Assembly (NCBI GenBank): GCA_030152585.1
Contig: JASLJC010000010.1
Coordinates: 1 to 32,308 of the forward strand
Reading direction: 5' to 3'
Source of the DNA: Savagea sp.
GTDB taxonomy: Bacteria > Bacillota > Bacilli > Bacillales_A > Planococcaceae
Length of the DNA: 32,308 nt
Below, one piece after another: positions 23,745 to 31,828 of the stretch; position 1 is the first letter of the stretch; each line of letters opens with the position of its first letter. The notes beneath the pieces are model-generated. The model worked only from the letters and a program-made list of their open reading frames with translations. It ran no database searches and had not been told where the DNA came from. Made by a program: the position numbers and the translations under genes.

Positions 23745-23759
23745 TTATAATTATTATCA
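23745..23759 (+). promoter_or_regulatory. PerR/Fur-type operator of the peroxiredoxin gene
   Basis: TTATAATTATTATCA differs at one position from the PerR box (TTATAATNATTATAA) and at one position from the Fur 7-1-7 box (TGATAATNATTATCA): left half PerR-like, right half Fur-like. It sits 17 bp upstream of the -35 of the peroxiredoxin promoter and itself contains a TATAAT. Control by a Fur-family regulator is likely; which one is open. Confidence 0.7.
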
Positions 23760-23776
23760 TATTCAAGTCATTATCG

Positions 23777-23805
23777 TTGAAATGAATGAAGACGTTTGTT
23801 ATGAT
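23777..23805 (+). promoter_or_regulatory. SigA-type promoter of the peroxiredoxin gene
   Basis: -35 TTGAAA (23777-23782), 17-bp spacer, -10 TATGAT (23800-23805), about 36 nt before the start codon. Confidence 0.7.
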
Positions 23806-23847
23806 GAAAGTAGAGTAAAAATGAGAAATTAATGGAGGTTTTTTGTA

Positions 23848-24390
23848 ATGTCAAAACGTTTAGTAAACAAACTAGCGCCAACATTTACGATGCCAGCAGT
23901 AATGCCGGACAAAACATTCGGTGAAGTAAGTTTAGAGGAAAATATGAAAGCAGGGAAATGGACTGTATTATTTTTCTACCCAATGGACTTTACGTTCGTT
24001 TGTCCAACGGAAATTATTGCGATGTCACAAAATTACGATAAATTCCAAGAGTTGAATGCAGAAATTATCGGTGCATCAACAGATACGATTCATACGCACT
24101 TAGCATGGATCAATACACCGTTAGAAGATAACGGAATCGGCCAATTACGTTACCCACTTGCAGCAGATACAAATCATGCAGTGTCGAAAGATTACGGAGT
24201 ATTAATTGAAGAAGAAGGTGTAGCACTTCGTGGTCTTTTCATTATCGATCCAGAAGGCGAAATGCAATATCAAACGGTCTTCAATAAAGATGTAGGTCGT
24301 GACGTAAACGAAACGTTACGTGTTCTTGAAGCGTTACAAACAGGTGGACTTTGCCCAGCGAACTGGAAACCAGGCGAAGATTTACTATAA
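23848..24390 (+). CDS. Typical 2-Cys peroxiredoxin (YkuU/AhpC-TSA family)
   Basis: Reduces hydrogen peroxide and organic peroxides in the cytoplasm with thiol donors. 180 aa. Peroxidatic cysteine C52 in FYPMDFTFVCPTEI and resolving cysteine C169 in TGGLCPANWKPG define a typical 2-Cys enzyme acting as dimers of head-to-tail disulfides. Start has TGGAGG. The gene stands alone between its promoter with a PerR/Fur-like box and a terminator. Its position between ccpC and ktrC corresponds to ykuU of B. subtilis; AhpC itself is usually paired with ahpF, which is absent. Confidence 0.92.
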   Translation: MSKRLVNKLAPTFTMPAVMPDKTFGEVSLEENMKAGKWTVLFFYPMDFTFVCPTEIIAMSQNYDKFQELNAEIIGASTDTIHTHLAWINTPLEDNGIGQLRYPLAADTNHAVSKDYGVLIEEEGVALRGLFIIDPEGEMQYQTVFNKDVGRDVNETLRVLEALQTGGLCPANWKPGEDLL

Positions 24391-24393
24391 AAT

Positions 24394-24422
24394 AAAAAGA
24401 TGTCCTTCGGGGCATCTTTTTT
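24394..24422 (+). terminator. Intrinsic terminator of the peroxiredoxin gene
   Basis: Stem AAAAAGATGTCC with GGGGCATCTTTTTT around a TTC loop, followed by Ts, four bases after the stop codon. Confidence 0.88.
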
Positions 24423-24547
24423 GTTTTATAATATAAGTTTGGCTTTTGGCGTTTTTTTTATGTATATCTGCACGTCTATAAGTAAGATGTTACGCTCGCT
24501 CTTTTGATCACTTTTGAGTATGGAGTCTTTCGTTCATGAGAAGTCAG

Positions 24548-24576
24548 TTGGCGCAGTCAATATTTCATGTTAAGAT
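24548..24576 (+). promoter_or_regulatory. Candidate promoter of ktrC
   Basis: -35 TTGGCG (24548-24553), 17-bp spacer, -10 TAAGAT (24571-24576), with the ATG at 24608. Confidence 0.55.
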
Positions 24577-24607
24577 GAACGAAAAGTGACAGAAAGAAAG
24601 TGACAAA

Positions 24608-25270
24608 ATGAAAAAAGAATTTGCAGTCATTGGACTCGGTCGTCTTGGCGGAAGTATCGTTCAAGAACTCGTTGGGCTCGGTGCTCACGTGATGGCGATT
24701 GATATTTCTCAAGAAAAAGTAGATGACTATGCTCAAATTGCAACGCAAGCGGTCGTAGCGGATACGACGGATGAATCGGTATTACAATCTCTTGGGATTA
24801 AACATTTTGAACATGTCGTTGTAGCGATTGGTGAAAATATTCAATCGAGTATTTTAACGACGTTATTATTAAAAGAACTCGGTGTACCGAAAATTACCGT
24901 GAAAGCACAAAGTGATAATCACGAAAAAGTATTAATTAAAATCGGTGCCGACCAAGTCGTGCACCCTGAGCGGGATATGGGACGACGTTTAGCGAACAAT
25001 ATGTTATCGAGTAATATCCTTGATTATTTAGAGTTATCCGAAGAATACTCTATTGTTGAAATTCAAGCGAATGAAAAATTTGTCGGTCAAACGTTAATCG
25101 ATTTAGATATTCGAGCGAAATACGGTGTGAACATTGTCGCGATTAAACGAGATCATCAACTTATCGTATCTCCGCAAGCAGTTGAACATATTCAAGCAGA
25201 TGATATTTTAATCGTTATCGGATCGGATATGGATATTCATCATTTTGAACAAAAAGCGAGCCGCTCTTAA
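24608..25270 (+). CDS. ktrC: Potassium uptake regulatory subunit KtrC (TrkA/RCK protein)
   Basis: Cytoplasmic gating ring subunit for a KtrD/KtrB-type K+ channel. 220 aa. The N-terminal RCK_N domain has the nucleotide loop GLGRLGGS (9-16) and acidic strand end VMAIDIS; the C-terminal RCK_C domain (about 138-215) has the fold VEIQANEKFVGQTLIDLDIR...ILIVIGSDMDI. In B. subtilis KtrC binds ATP/ADP and c-di-AMP. The membrane subunit is not encoded nearby, as also in B. subtilis where ktrC and ktrD are unlinked. Synteny upstream of rnjA supports the name. Ribosome site AGAAAG is weak. Confidence 0.92.
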   Translation: MKKEFAVIGLGRLGGSIVQELVGLGAHVMAIDISQEKVDDYAQIATQAVVADTTDESVLQSLGIKHFEHVVVAIGENIQSSILTTLLLKELGVPKITVKAQSDNHEKVLIKIGADQVVHPERDMGRRLANNMLSSNILDYLELSEEYSIVEIQANEKFVGQTLIDLDIRAKYGVNIVAIKRDHQLIVSPQAVEHIQADDILIVIGSDMDIHHFEQKASRS

Positions 25271-25355
25271 TCGACAGTAGTGGATCGTTTAGTTGTCTGT
25301 TGAAGGATTGAATGCGTTATGACAGTGTTTGTTACGTATTGTAATAGAACGAACG

Positions 25356-25396
25356 AAAAAGCTGAAGTGTAGAGGGTTCTCTACTCTTCAGCTTTT
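25356..25396. terminator. Two-way terminator between ktrC and rnjA
   Basis: Long stem (25357-25374 with 25379-25396) with one mismatch and a GGTT loop, As on the left and Ts on the right, three bases from the rnjA stop codon. Serves convergent ktrC and rnjA. Confidence 0.85.
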
Positions 25397-25398
25397 AT

Positions 25399-27129
25399 TT
25401 ATTCAACGTTTTGGTCGGTCTCTTTTTTCTTTTTTGAACGGGATGTTTCATTTTTAGATTCGTTAACTTCAAGAACGACAGGTAAAATCATCGGTCTTCT
25501 TTCTGTTTTATCGAATAAATAAGGGCTCAACGTATGGATGATTTCATTTTTTAATTTATGCGCATCGTATTTATCATTCGTAATGACTTTGTACATTTTG
25601 CGTTTTAACATCCGTTGTGCCTCATGAATCATAGAACCCGATTCGCGCATATAAACGAATCCGCGAGAAATGATATCAGGACCTGCAACAATTTTTTTCT
25701 TTTTCTTATCGATCGTTGCTACGACGATGACGAGACCATCTTCTGATAATACTTTACGGTCGCGCAATACGACGTTTCCGATATCACCGATTCCACTACC
25801 GTCAATATAGACGTCTCCTGCAGGGATTCGCCCTGCAACACGAGCTGTATCTTCTGTTAAAGCAAGTACATCTCCGTTTGTTAACAAGTGACAGTTGTCT
25901 TCTTCTACATCGCATGAAATGCCGAGTTCAGCATGCTTTTTCATCATTCGATATTCCCCGTGAATCGGCATGAAAAACTTCGGTTTCATTAAACGGATCA
26001 TTAGTTTTTGTTCTTCTTGCGAACCGTGTCCAGACGTATGAATATTGTTTAAAGGACCGTGAATGACTTCAGCTCCTGCACGGAAAAGTGAATCAATCGT
26101 CCGGTTAACACTTAAACGGTTACCTGGAATAGGTGAAGAAGAGAAAATGACAGTATCTCCCGGTTGGATTTGTACTTGTCGGTGTGTACCGTTAGCGATT
26201 CGTGATAAAGCGGCCATCGGTTCACCTTGACTACCTGTACATAAAATCATCGCTTCATTGGAAGGTAATTTGTTTAACGTTTTGGCATCGATAAACAAAT
26301 CGTCTGGCGCTTCAATGTAACCGAGTTCTCGACCAATCGTAATGGAATTGTCCATACTGCGACCGAAAATGGCAACTTTACGACCGAACTGTTGTGCTGC
26401 ATCTAATACTTGTTGCAGACGGTGAATATTCGAAGCGAATGTTGCAAATATAATACGGTGATCTACATTTCGGAAAATATCCGTAATACTTTCGCCGACT
26501 TTACGTTCTGACATCGTAAAGTTAGGAATTTCTGCGTTCGTACTATCCGATAATAAACAGAGAACGCCTTCATCGCCAACACGCGCCATTTTTGCTAAGT
26601 TGGCTGGTGCTCCGACCGGTGTGAAGTCGAATTTAAAGTCTCCTGTATGAACGATATTACCTGAAGGTGTTTTTACGATGACACCGTAAGCATCTGGGAT
26701 ACTATGTGTCGTTGTGAAAAACGATACAGAAGTTTTTCGGAATTTAAAAACGTCATCTTCCCCAAATTCAATTAATTGAGTTGAACGAAGAAGACCATGT
26801 TCATCGAGTTTGTTACGAAGTAGGCCGAGTGCAAGCTTTCCACCATATACCGGAACATTCACTTGTTTTAATAAATAAGGAATACCTCCAATATGGTCTT
26901 CGTGACCGTGTGTAACGAAAAGCCCTTTAATTTTATCTTCGTTTCGTTTTAAAAATGTGTAATCTGGAATGACATAATCAATGCCGAGTAAATCGTCGTC
27001 TGGGAACTTAATTCCTGCATCGATTAAAATAATTTCGTCTTGGAACTGAACACCGTATGTGTTTTTTCCGATTTCGCCTAGTCCGCCTAAAGCGAAAACT
27101 GCTGTTTCGTTGTTTTTAATAATTTTCAT
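25399..27129 (-). CDS. rnjA: Ribonuclease J1
   Basis: Zinc-dependent endo/5'-exoribonuclease central to mRNA decay and 16S rRNA maturation. 576 aa, near the usual 555 with a basic tail (SKKKKETDQNVE) added. Metallo-beta-lactamase motif HGHEDH (H74, H76, D78, H79) in VTHGHEDHIGG, further metal ligands in HTGDFKFD, the beta-CASP domain (LLSDSTNAE, ATFASNIHRLQQ, MILCTGSQGEPMAALSRIA) and the phosphate-binding HTSGHGSQEE. It overlaps rpoY by one base (TAATG), so the two are translationally coupled, as in B. subtilis. Confidence 0.97.
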   Translation of the reverse strand: MKIIKNNETAVFALGGLGEIGKNTYGVQFQDEIILIDAGIKFPDDDLLGIDYVIPDYTFLKRNEDKIKGLFVTHGHEDHIGGIPYLLKQVNVPVYGGKLALGLLRNKLDEHGLLRSTQLIEFGEDDVFKFRKTSVSFFTTTHSIPDAYGVIVKTPSGNIVHTGDFKFDFTPVGAPANLAKMARVGDEGVLCLLSDSTNAEIPNFTMSERKVGESITDIFRNVDHRIIFATFASNIHRLQQVLDAAQQFGRKVAIFGRSMDNSITIGRELGYIEAPDDLFIDAKTLNKLPSNEAMILCTGSQGEPMAALSRIANGTHRQVQIQPGDTVIFSSSPIPGNRLSVNRTIDSLFRAGAEVIHGPLNNIHTSGHGSQEEQKLMIRLMKPKFFMPIHGEYRMMKKHAELGISCDVEEDNCHLLTNGDVLALTEDTARVAGRIPAGDVYIDGSGIGDIGNVVLRDRKVLSEDGLVIVVATIDKKKKKIVAGPDIISRGFVYMRESGSMIHEAQRMLKRKMYKVITNDKYDAHKLKNEIIHTLSPYLFDKTERRPMILPVVLEVNESKNETSRSKKKKETDQNVE

Positions 27130-27347
27130 TAGAGGTCTTCAACCTGTTGAACAATGAAATGCTCAGAAGATTGCTCATACTCTAAATGGTTACCTTCTAA
27201 AAGTTGGATAAATTCCACTTGGATCGGTAACTCATGTAATTTTTCTCGAACTGTGCGTTCTGAGTCTGATTCAACGTACATGCATTGCGTATTTTCGCGG
27301 ACTGGCACTTCAAGTACGTCATTTTGGTATAAAACTTTGTAAATCAT
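27129..27347 (-). CDS. rpoY: RNA polymerase epsilon subunit RpoY
   Basis: Small Firmicute-specific RNA polymerase subunit (YkzG, DUF1447). 72 aa: MIYKVLYQNDVLEVPVREN, then VREKLHELPIQVEFIQLLEG, and the acidic end. It binds core RNA polymerase near the jaw in structural studies; the phenotype is mild. Start supported by AAAGGAGAG. Immediately upstream of rnjA, its conserved partner in gene order. Confidence 0.95.
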   Translation of the reverse strand: MIYKVLYQNDVLEVPVRENTQCMYVESDSERTVREKLHELPIQVEFIQLLEGNHLEYEQSSEHFIVQQVEDL

Positions 27348-27484
27348 GCATAACTCTCCTTTATAAAACGTTCATTCATCATTCTTTATATAATATCATG
27401 CTTATGTCGGAAATGAAAGAAAAGGAATTCTCGATAATGAGCGAGGGAGAAACGTTTCGACGCAAAAGAAGTTTTATTAGAAAT

Positions 27485-27524
27485 GAAAAAACGAGTGAAA
27501 AGAAGAGGGTATCTTTTCACTCGT
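27485..27524 (-). terminator. Intrinsic terminator of def
   Basis: Stem 27512-27524 with 27491-27503 (13 bp), loop of eight, then a T-run in the minus direction (27490-27485). It lies 17 bp after the def stop codon. Confidence 0.88.
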
Positions 27525-27540
27525 CAGATGACTCGTTTCG

Positions 27541-28104
27541 TTAAGAGAAAGGAAACTCGTTTTTTAAAGGTTCAACATTTAAAAATGGTCGCGTTTTGTC
27601 GATCCGATCGAAAAATAAAATACCATCTAAATGGTCGAGTTCGTGCTGAAAAGCAATCGCAGGTAAACCACGAAGACGTTTCGAAAATTTCTCTCCATTG
27701 ATATCATATGCTTCAATCGTAATCCGTGCGTAACGAGGAACGTGACCGTCAACAGCTCGGTCGACAGATAAACATCCTTCTCCTGTTTCTAAATAATCTG
27801 TCTGTACGGAATGGCTAATAATTTTCGGATTAATCGCAATCATACTTTCTTCGATTTCTCCATCCTCATCTTCAATGTGTAATGCAAAAATTCGTTTGGA
27901 TGCATTTACTTGAGGGGCAGCAAGGCCAATTCCTGGTCGCAATCCGTAACGTTCACTTAAATGAGGGTCTTGGCTATTTTGAACGTATTCCATTAAGTCT
28001 TTTGCTAATTGAATATCTTCTTCTTTTAAAGGAAGGGGTACTTCTTTTGCTACTTCTCGAAGAGTAGGGTGTCCTTCTCGAATAATATCTTTCATTAAAA
28101 TCAT
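27541..28104 (-). CDS. def: Peptide deformylase (DefB type)
   Basis: Removes the formyl group from nascent protein N-termini at the ribosome. 187 aa, the larger type II form of Gram-positives. All three motifs are complete: GIGLAAPQ (58-65), EGCLS with metal ligand C111, and HELDH with H154, E155 and H158. Start ATG 28104 follows AAAAGGAG; an in-frame ATG three codons later (28095) is less well placed. Single-gene unit with its own terminator. Corresponds to defB (ykrB), next to pdhA in B. subtilis. Confidence 0.97.
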   Translation of the reverse strand: MILMKDIIREGHPTLREVAKEVPLPLKEEDIQLAKDLMEYVQNSQDPHLSERYGLRPGIGLAAPQVNASKRIFALHIEDEDGEIEESMIAINPKIISHSVQTDYLETGEGCLSVDRAVDGHVPRYARITIEAYDINGEKFSKRLRGLPAIAFQHELDHLDGILFFDRIDKTRPFLNVEPLKNEFPFS

Positions 28105-28230
28105 CGTCTGTCGACTCCTTTTCTAAAACTAATGTTCTTCTATTTTATCATGAGACGCTCAATTATGCTTGAAAATCACTTGTTTTAAATGGGGAGGAAA
28201 GGGAAGAGAGAAAAGAAGAGCGTATTTCAA

Positions 28231-28246
28231 ATGTAAGCGCTTGTTG
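28231..28246 (+). promoter_or_regulatory. Cre-like site (CcpA) upstream of pdhA
   Basis: ATGTAAGCGCTTGTTG agrees with the first 12 positions of the catabolite responsive element WTGNAARCGYWWWCAW and deviates at the end. It is about 100 bp before the pdhA promoter, a position where CcpA could activate or act on an upstream start. Confidence 0.4.
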
Positions 28247-28266
28247 TATAACAAAGAAAATATTGT

Positions 28267-28408
28267 ACTAATACAGTATTCAGGGAGTTAAACAATGATG
28301 AAGTGAGCTGAAGTTACATATATACGCATTGACAAGGGAAAAAAGAGGCGGTACAATAGGTGGCAAGATAAAGTTGTTTCACTATTTTTTCAAAAACACT
28401 AATACAGT
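28267..28408 (+). repeat. Direct repeat ACTAATACAGT flanking the pdhA promoter
   Basis: Exact 11-bp copies at 28267-28277 and 28398-28408, 131 bp apart. Each is itself an odd palindrome (ACT-AATAC-AGT), the first extended by one pair (TACT...AGTA). One copy lies before and one after the promoter, as in operators that loop. Confidence 0.45.
28329..28357 (+). promoter_or_regulatory. Strong SigA-type promoter of pdhABCD
   Basis: -35 TTGACA (28329-28334), 17-bp spacer, -10 TACAAT (28352-28357). The start of transcription near 28364 gives a leader of about 67 nt. Confidence 0.85.
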
Positions 28409-28430
28409 TTGAAATAAAGGAGAGGTGCAA

Positions 28431-29546
28431 ATGGTAAAAAAAGAACATAGCATGTTTGATGCCGTTGAAACGTTAAAAGAAGTAGAAAGTCATTTCAGTA
28501 TGGTGCAAGTGTTAGATGAGGAAGGGAATATTGTTAATGAAGACATGATGCCTGATTTAACGGATGAAGAACTTGTAGAACTAATGGAGCGTATGGTTTA
28601 TACACGTATGTTAGACCAACGTTCAATTTCGTTGAATCGTCAAGGTCGACTCGGTTTTTATGCACCGACAGCAGGTCAAGAAGCGTCGCAACTCGCATCA
28701 CATTTTGCGACAGAAAAAGAAGATTTCCTTTTACCAGGGTATCGTGATGTACCTCAGTTGTTATATCACGGTGTTACGTTAGAGCAAGCATTTTTATGGT
28801 CTCGTGGACATTACGGTGGAGGAGCATTTGAAGAAGGAGTTAAAGCATTTCCACCTCAAATTATTATCGGAGCACAGTACGTTCAAGCAGCAGGTATTGC
28901 ACTCGGTTTAAAAAAGAAAGAGAAAAAAGCAGTCGCGATCACGTATACAGGGGACGGCGGAACGTCGCAAGGAGATTTCTATGAAGGGATTAACTTCGCT
29001 GGAGCGTATGAAGCACCTGCCATTTTCATCATTCAAAACAATCAATATGCGATTTCAACACCGCGAGAGTTACAAACAAAAGCGAAAACACTCGCTCAAA
29101 AAGGAGTAGCCGCAGGTATTCCGAGTGTGCTCGTCGACGGTATGGATGCATTAGCAGTTTATAAAGTAACGAAAGATGCGCGAGACCGTGCATTACGTGG
29201 AGAAGGACCGACATTAATTGAGACGATGTGTTATCGTTACGGCCCACATACGATGGCTGGAGATGATCCAACACGTTACCGTACAGACGAAATCGACGGA
29301 TATTGGGAGAAAAAAGATCCTCTCATTCGTTTCCGTATTTATTTAGAAGGAAAAGGTTTATGGGATGAGAAAAAAGAAGAAGCGGTCATTGAACGTGCAA
29401 AAGAAGAAGTGAAAGAAGCAATTAAAAAAGCAGATCAAGCACCAAAACAAAAAGTAAGCGATTTTATCAAATTTATGTTCAAAGGTGACTTACCGAAAAA
29501 TTTACAAGAACAACTCGCTTATTACGAAGAAAAGGAGTCGAAATAA
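28431..29546 (+). CDS. pdhA: Pyruvate dehydrogenase E1 component alpha subunit
   Basis: With PdhB forms the thiamine-diphosphate-dependent E1 heterotetramer that decarboxylates pyruvate and acetylates the E2 lipoyl group. 371 aa. ThDP/Mg binding motif GDGGTSQGDFYEGINFAGAY followed by FIIQNNQYAIS; the phosphorylation-loop region RYGPHTMAGDDPTRYRT is conserved. Start ATG 28431 follows AAGGAG by 7 bp; a GTG two codons earlier is also in frame but overlaps the site. First gene of pdhABCD; a promoter lies at 28329-28357. Confidence 0.97.
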   Translation: MVKKEHSMFDAVETLKEVESHFSMVQVLDEEGNIVNEDMMPDLTDEELVELMERMVYTRMLDQRSISLNRQGRLGFYAPTAGQEASQLASHFATEKEDFLLPGYRDVPQLLYHGVTLEQAFLWSRGHYGGGAFEEGVKAFPPQIIIGAQYVQAAGIALGLKKKEKKAVAITYTGDGGTSQGDFYEGINFAGAYEAPAIFIIQNNQYAISTPRELQTKAKTLAQKGVAAGIPSVLVDGMDALAVYKVTKDARDRALRGEGPTLIETMCYRYGPHTMAGDDPTRYRTDEIDGYWEKKDPLIRFRIYLEGKGLWDEKKEEAVIERAKEEVKEAIKKADQAPKQKVSDFIKFMFKGDLPKNLQEQLAYYEEKESK

Positions 29547-29547
29547 T

Positions 29548-30525
29548 ATGGCACAAATGACGATGATTCAAGCAATTACAGATGCGATGCGCGTAGAATT
29601 AGAACGCGATAAAGACGTACTCGTTTTCGGAGAAGACGTTGGGAAAAACGGAGGGGTATTCCGAGCGACAGAAGGATTGCAAGAACAATTCGGTGTAGAT
29701 CGTGTGTTTGATACACCTCTCGCTGAATCAGGAATAGGGGGCTTAGCAATCGGTCTCGGTTTAACAGGCTTCCGTCCGGTCATGGAAATTCAGTTTTTCG
29801 GCTTCTTATATGAAGTGATGGATTCGGTCAGCGGACAACTTGCTCGTCAATCGTTCCGAACAGCAGGTAAAATGAATGCTCCTGTTACGATTCGTTCGCC
29901 ATTTGGTGGAGGCGTAGCGACACCAGAAATGCATGCGGACAGTTTAGAAGGGATCGTTGCAAGTCAACCAGGATTGACAGTCGTTATTCCTTCTACCCCT
30001 TATGATGCAAAAGGGTTATTGATTTCGGCTATTCGTGATGACAACCCGGTCGTATATTTAGAACATATGAAGTTGTATCGTTCATTCCGCGAAGAAGTTC
30101 CAGAAGGCGAATATACGATACCTTTAGGGAAAGCAGATATTAAGCGTGAAGGAACGGATATTACTCTTATTGCATACGGTGCGATGGTACACGAATGTTT
30201 AAAGGCAGCAGAACAGTTAGAAGAAGAAGGTTATTCAGCGGAAGTTATCGATTTGCGTACAGTGCAACCGTTAGATGTAGATACGCTCGTTGAATCGGTT
30301 GAAAAAACAAATCGTGCTGTCGTCGTACAAGAAGCACAAAAACAAGCAGGTATCGCAGCAAATGTCGTTGCTGAAATTACCGAACGTGCAATTTTACATT
30401 TAGAAGCGCCTGTGATGCGTGTAACAGCACCAGATACAATTTATCCGTTCGCACAAGGGGAAAATTTATGGTTACCAGATGCGAAAGATATTATAAACAA
30501 AGCGAAAGAAGTATTAACGTTTTAA
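29548..30525 (+). CDS. pdhB: Pyruvate dehydrogenase E1 component beta subunit
   Basis: 325 aa, transketolase-like. Conserved blocks: VFGEDVGKNGGVFRATEGL, DTPLAESGIGGLAIGLGLTG then FRPVMEIQFFGFLYEVMD, PFGGGVATPEMHADSLEGI and the C-terminal transketolase domain VIDLRTVQPLDVDTLVESV. The glutamate in DTPLAESG is the one that contacts ThDP. Start ATG 29548 has AAGGAG upstream; the stop of pdhA is one base before it, so coupling is certain. Confidence 0.97.
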   Translation: MAQMTMIQAITDAMRVELERDKDVLVFGEDVGKNGGVFRATEGLQEQFGVDRVFDTPLAESGIGGLAIGLGLTGFRPVMEIQFFGFLYEVMDSVSGQLARQSFRTAGKMNAPVTIRSPFGGGVATPEMHADSLEGIVASQPGLTVVIPSTPYDAKGLLISAIRDDNPVVYLEHMKLYRSFREEVPEGEYTIPLGKADIKREGTDITLIAYGAMVHECLKAAEQLEEEGYSAEVIDLRTVQPLDVDTLVESVEKTNRAVVVQEAQKQAGIAANVVAEITERAILHLEAPVMRVTAPDTIYPFAQGENLWLPDAKDIINKAKEVLTF

Positions 30526-30554
30526 TCGAACTGATCGAGAAAGGGTGAAGTGTA

Positions 30555-31823
30555 GTGGCATTTGAATTTAAATTACCAGATATTGGGGAAGGTATTCATG
30601 AAGGTGAAATTGTAAAGTGGTTCGTGGCAGTAGGCGATACGATTGAAGAAGACGATACATTATTAGAAGTTCAAAACGATAAATCTGTCGTTGAAATTCC
30701 ATCGCCTGTAACTGGAACAATTGAAGAAATTGTCGTTGAAGAAGGTACAGTTGCTGTTGTAGGTGACGTTTTAATTCGAATCGACGCACCAGGATATGAA
30801 TCTCCAGAAGAAGTCGAAGAAGAAACACCTGCTCCGAAGCAAGAAGAGAAAAAAGAAGAGAAAAAAGAAGAGAAAAATAAAGAAGAAAAAAGTGGACAAA
30901 CAATTAAAGGACCAAAACGAATTATAGCGATGCCATCTGTTCGAAAGTACGCTCGTGACAACGATGTGAACATCCAAGAGGTGACAGGAACCGGTAAAAA
31001 TGGGCGTGTTTTAAAAGAAGATATCGATGCATTTTTATCAGGAGATGTTGCTGAAATGCAAAATGAAGAGACTGTAGCATCGCCAGAGACGTCAACACGT
31101 GATATAATAGGAGACGGGGATTTCCCAGAAACACGAGAGAAAATTTCCGGCATCCGAAAAGCAATTGCAAACGCAATGGTAAATTCAAAACGTACGATTC
31201 CACACGTTACATTATTAGATGAAGTAGATGTTACGAAACTCGTTGAACACCGTCGTGCGTTTAAAGAGGAAGCGGTCGCACGAGATGTGAAATTAACGTA
31301 TTTACCATACGTTGTCAAAGCACTCGTCGCAACGTTACGCAAATTCCCGCAATTGAATACGTCACTCGATGATGAAACAGACGAATTAATTCAAAAACAT
31401 TATTACAATATCGGAATCGCAGCGGATACGGATCGTGGCTTACTCGTTCCAGTCATTAAACATGCTGATCGCCGTTCAATGTTCCAAATTGCAGGAGACA
31501 TTGGAGAGCTTGCAACAAAAGCACGCGATGGTAAATTAATGCCGAATGAGATGAATGGTGCTTCATGTACGATTACAAATATTGGATCAGCAGGCGGACA
31601 ATGGTTCACGCCTGTAATTAACCATCCAGAAGTTGCAATTTTAGGTATTGGTCGTATTGCGGAAAAACCAATCGTGAAAAATGGTGAAATTGTACCCGCA
31701 CCTATGTTAGCATTATCATTAGTATTTGATCACCGGGTCATCGATGGAGCAACTGGTCAACAAGCGATGAATTATTTAAAAGAGCTCCTCGGTAATCCAC
31801 AATTATTATTAATGGAGGCGTAA
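30555..31823 (+). CDS. pdhC: Dihydrolipoyllysine acetyltransferase (E2) of pyruvate dehydrogenase
   Basis: Core of the complex, 422 aa. One lipoyl domain (1-80) with lipoylated K43 in VQNDKSVVEIPSP; a charged flexible linker rich in EEKK repeats (about 92-115); an E1/E3-binding domain (about 126-160, MPSVRKYARDNDVNIQEVTG); a second linker; and the catalytic domain ending in DHRVIDGA with H393 and D397. Start is GTG 30555, supported by AAGGGTGA and the conserved MAFEFKLPDIGEG N-terminus. The linker repeat in the DNA is described in the findings. Confidence 0.97.
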   Translation: MAFEFKLPDIGEGIHEGEIVKWFVAVGDTIEEDDTLLEVQNDKSVVEIPSPVTGTIEEIVVEEGTVAVVGDVLIRIDAPGYESPEEVEEETPAPKQEEKKEEKKEEKNKEEKSGQTIKGPKRIIAMPSVRKYARDNDVNIQEVTGTGKNGRVLKEDIDAFLSGDVAEMQNEETVASPETSTRDIIGDGDFPETREKISGIRKAIANAMVNSKRTIPHVTLLDEVDVTKLVEHRRAFKEEAVARDVKLTYLPYVVKALVATLRKFPQLNTSLDDETDELIQKHYYNIGIAADTDRGLLVPVIKHADRRSMFQIAGDIGELATKARDGKLMPNEMNGASCTITNIGSAGGQWFTPVINHPEVAILGIGRIAEKPIVKNGEIVPAPMLALSLVFDHRVIDGATGQQAMNYLKELLGNPQLLLMEA

Positions 31824-31828
31824 AAGAT

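Larger units (their letters stand above)
23432..23847. other. 416-bp divergent intergenic region, potA to peroxiredoxin
   Basis: Holds the potA promoter (left), a perfect 7-bp inverted repeat AAACTAT-GTT-ATAGTTT (23689-23705), a shorter AGACG...CGTCT repeat (23711-23731), a PerR/Fur-like box (23745-23759) and the peroxiredoxin promoter (right). Between 23560 and 23690 I see no gene beyond a 14-codon frame without support. A small RNA from here is possible but unproven. Confidence 0.5.
28105..28430. other. 326-bp divergent intergenic region, def to pdhA
   Basis: Contains a cre-like site (28231-28246), an inverted repeat TTGTT-GTAT-AACAA (28241-28254), two copies of ACTAATACAGT (28267-28277 and 28398-28408) and the main pdhA promoter (28329-28357). 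No gene or structured RNA seen. Confidence 0.6.

Noticed and set aside
28241..28254. TTGTT-GTAT-AACAA as a Rex operator
   Set aside because: Lacks the TTGTGA/TCACAA half-sites of Rex and has the wrong spacing.
30671..31342. 223-codon open frame on the minus strand opposite pdhC
   Set aside because: Lies wholly antisense to conserved pdhC, is serine/threonine-rich low-complexity, and has no ribosome site; a shadow of codon bias.
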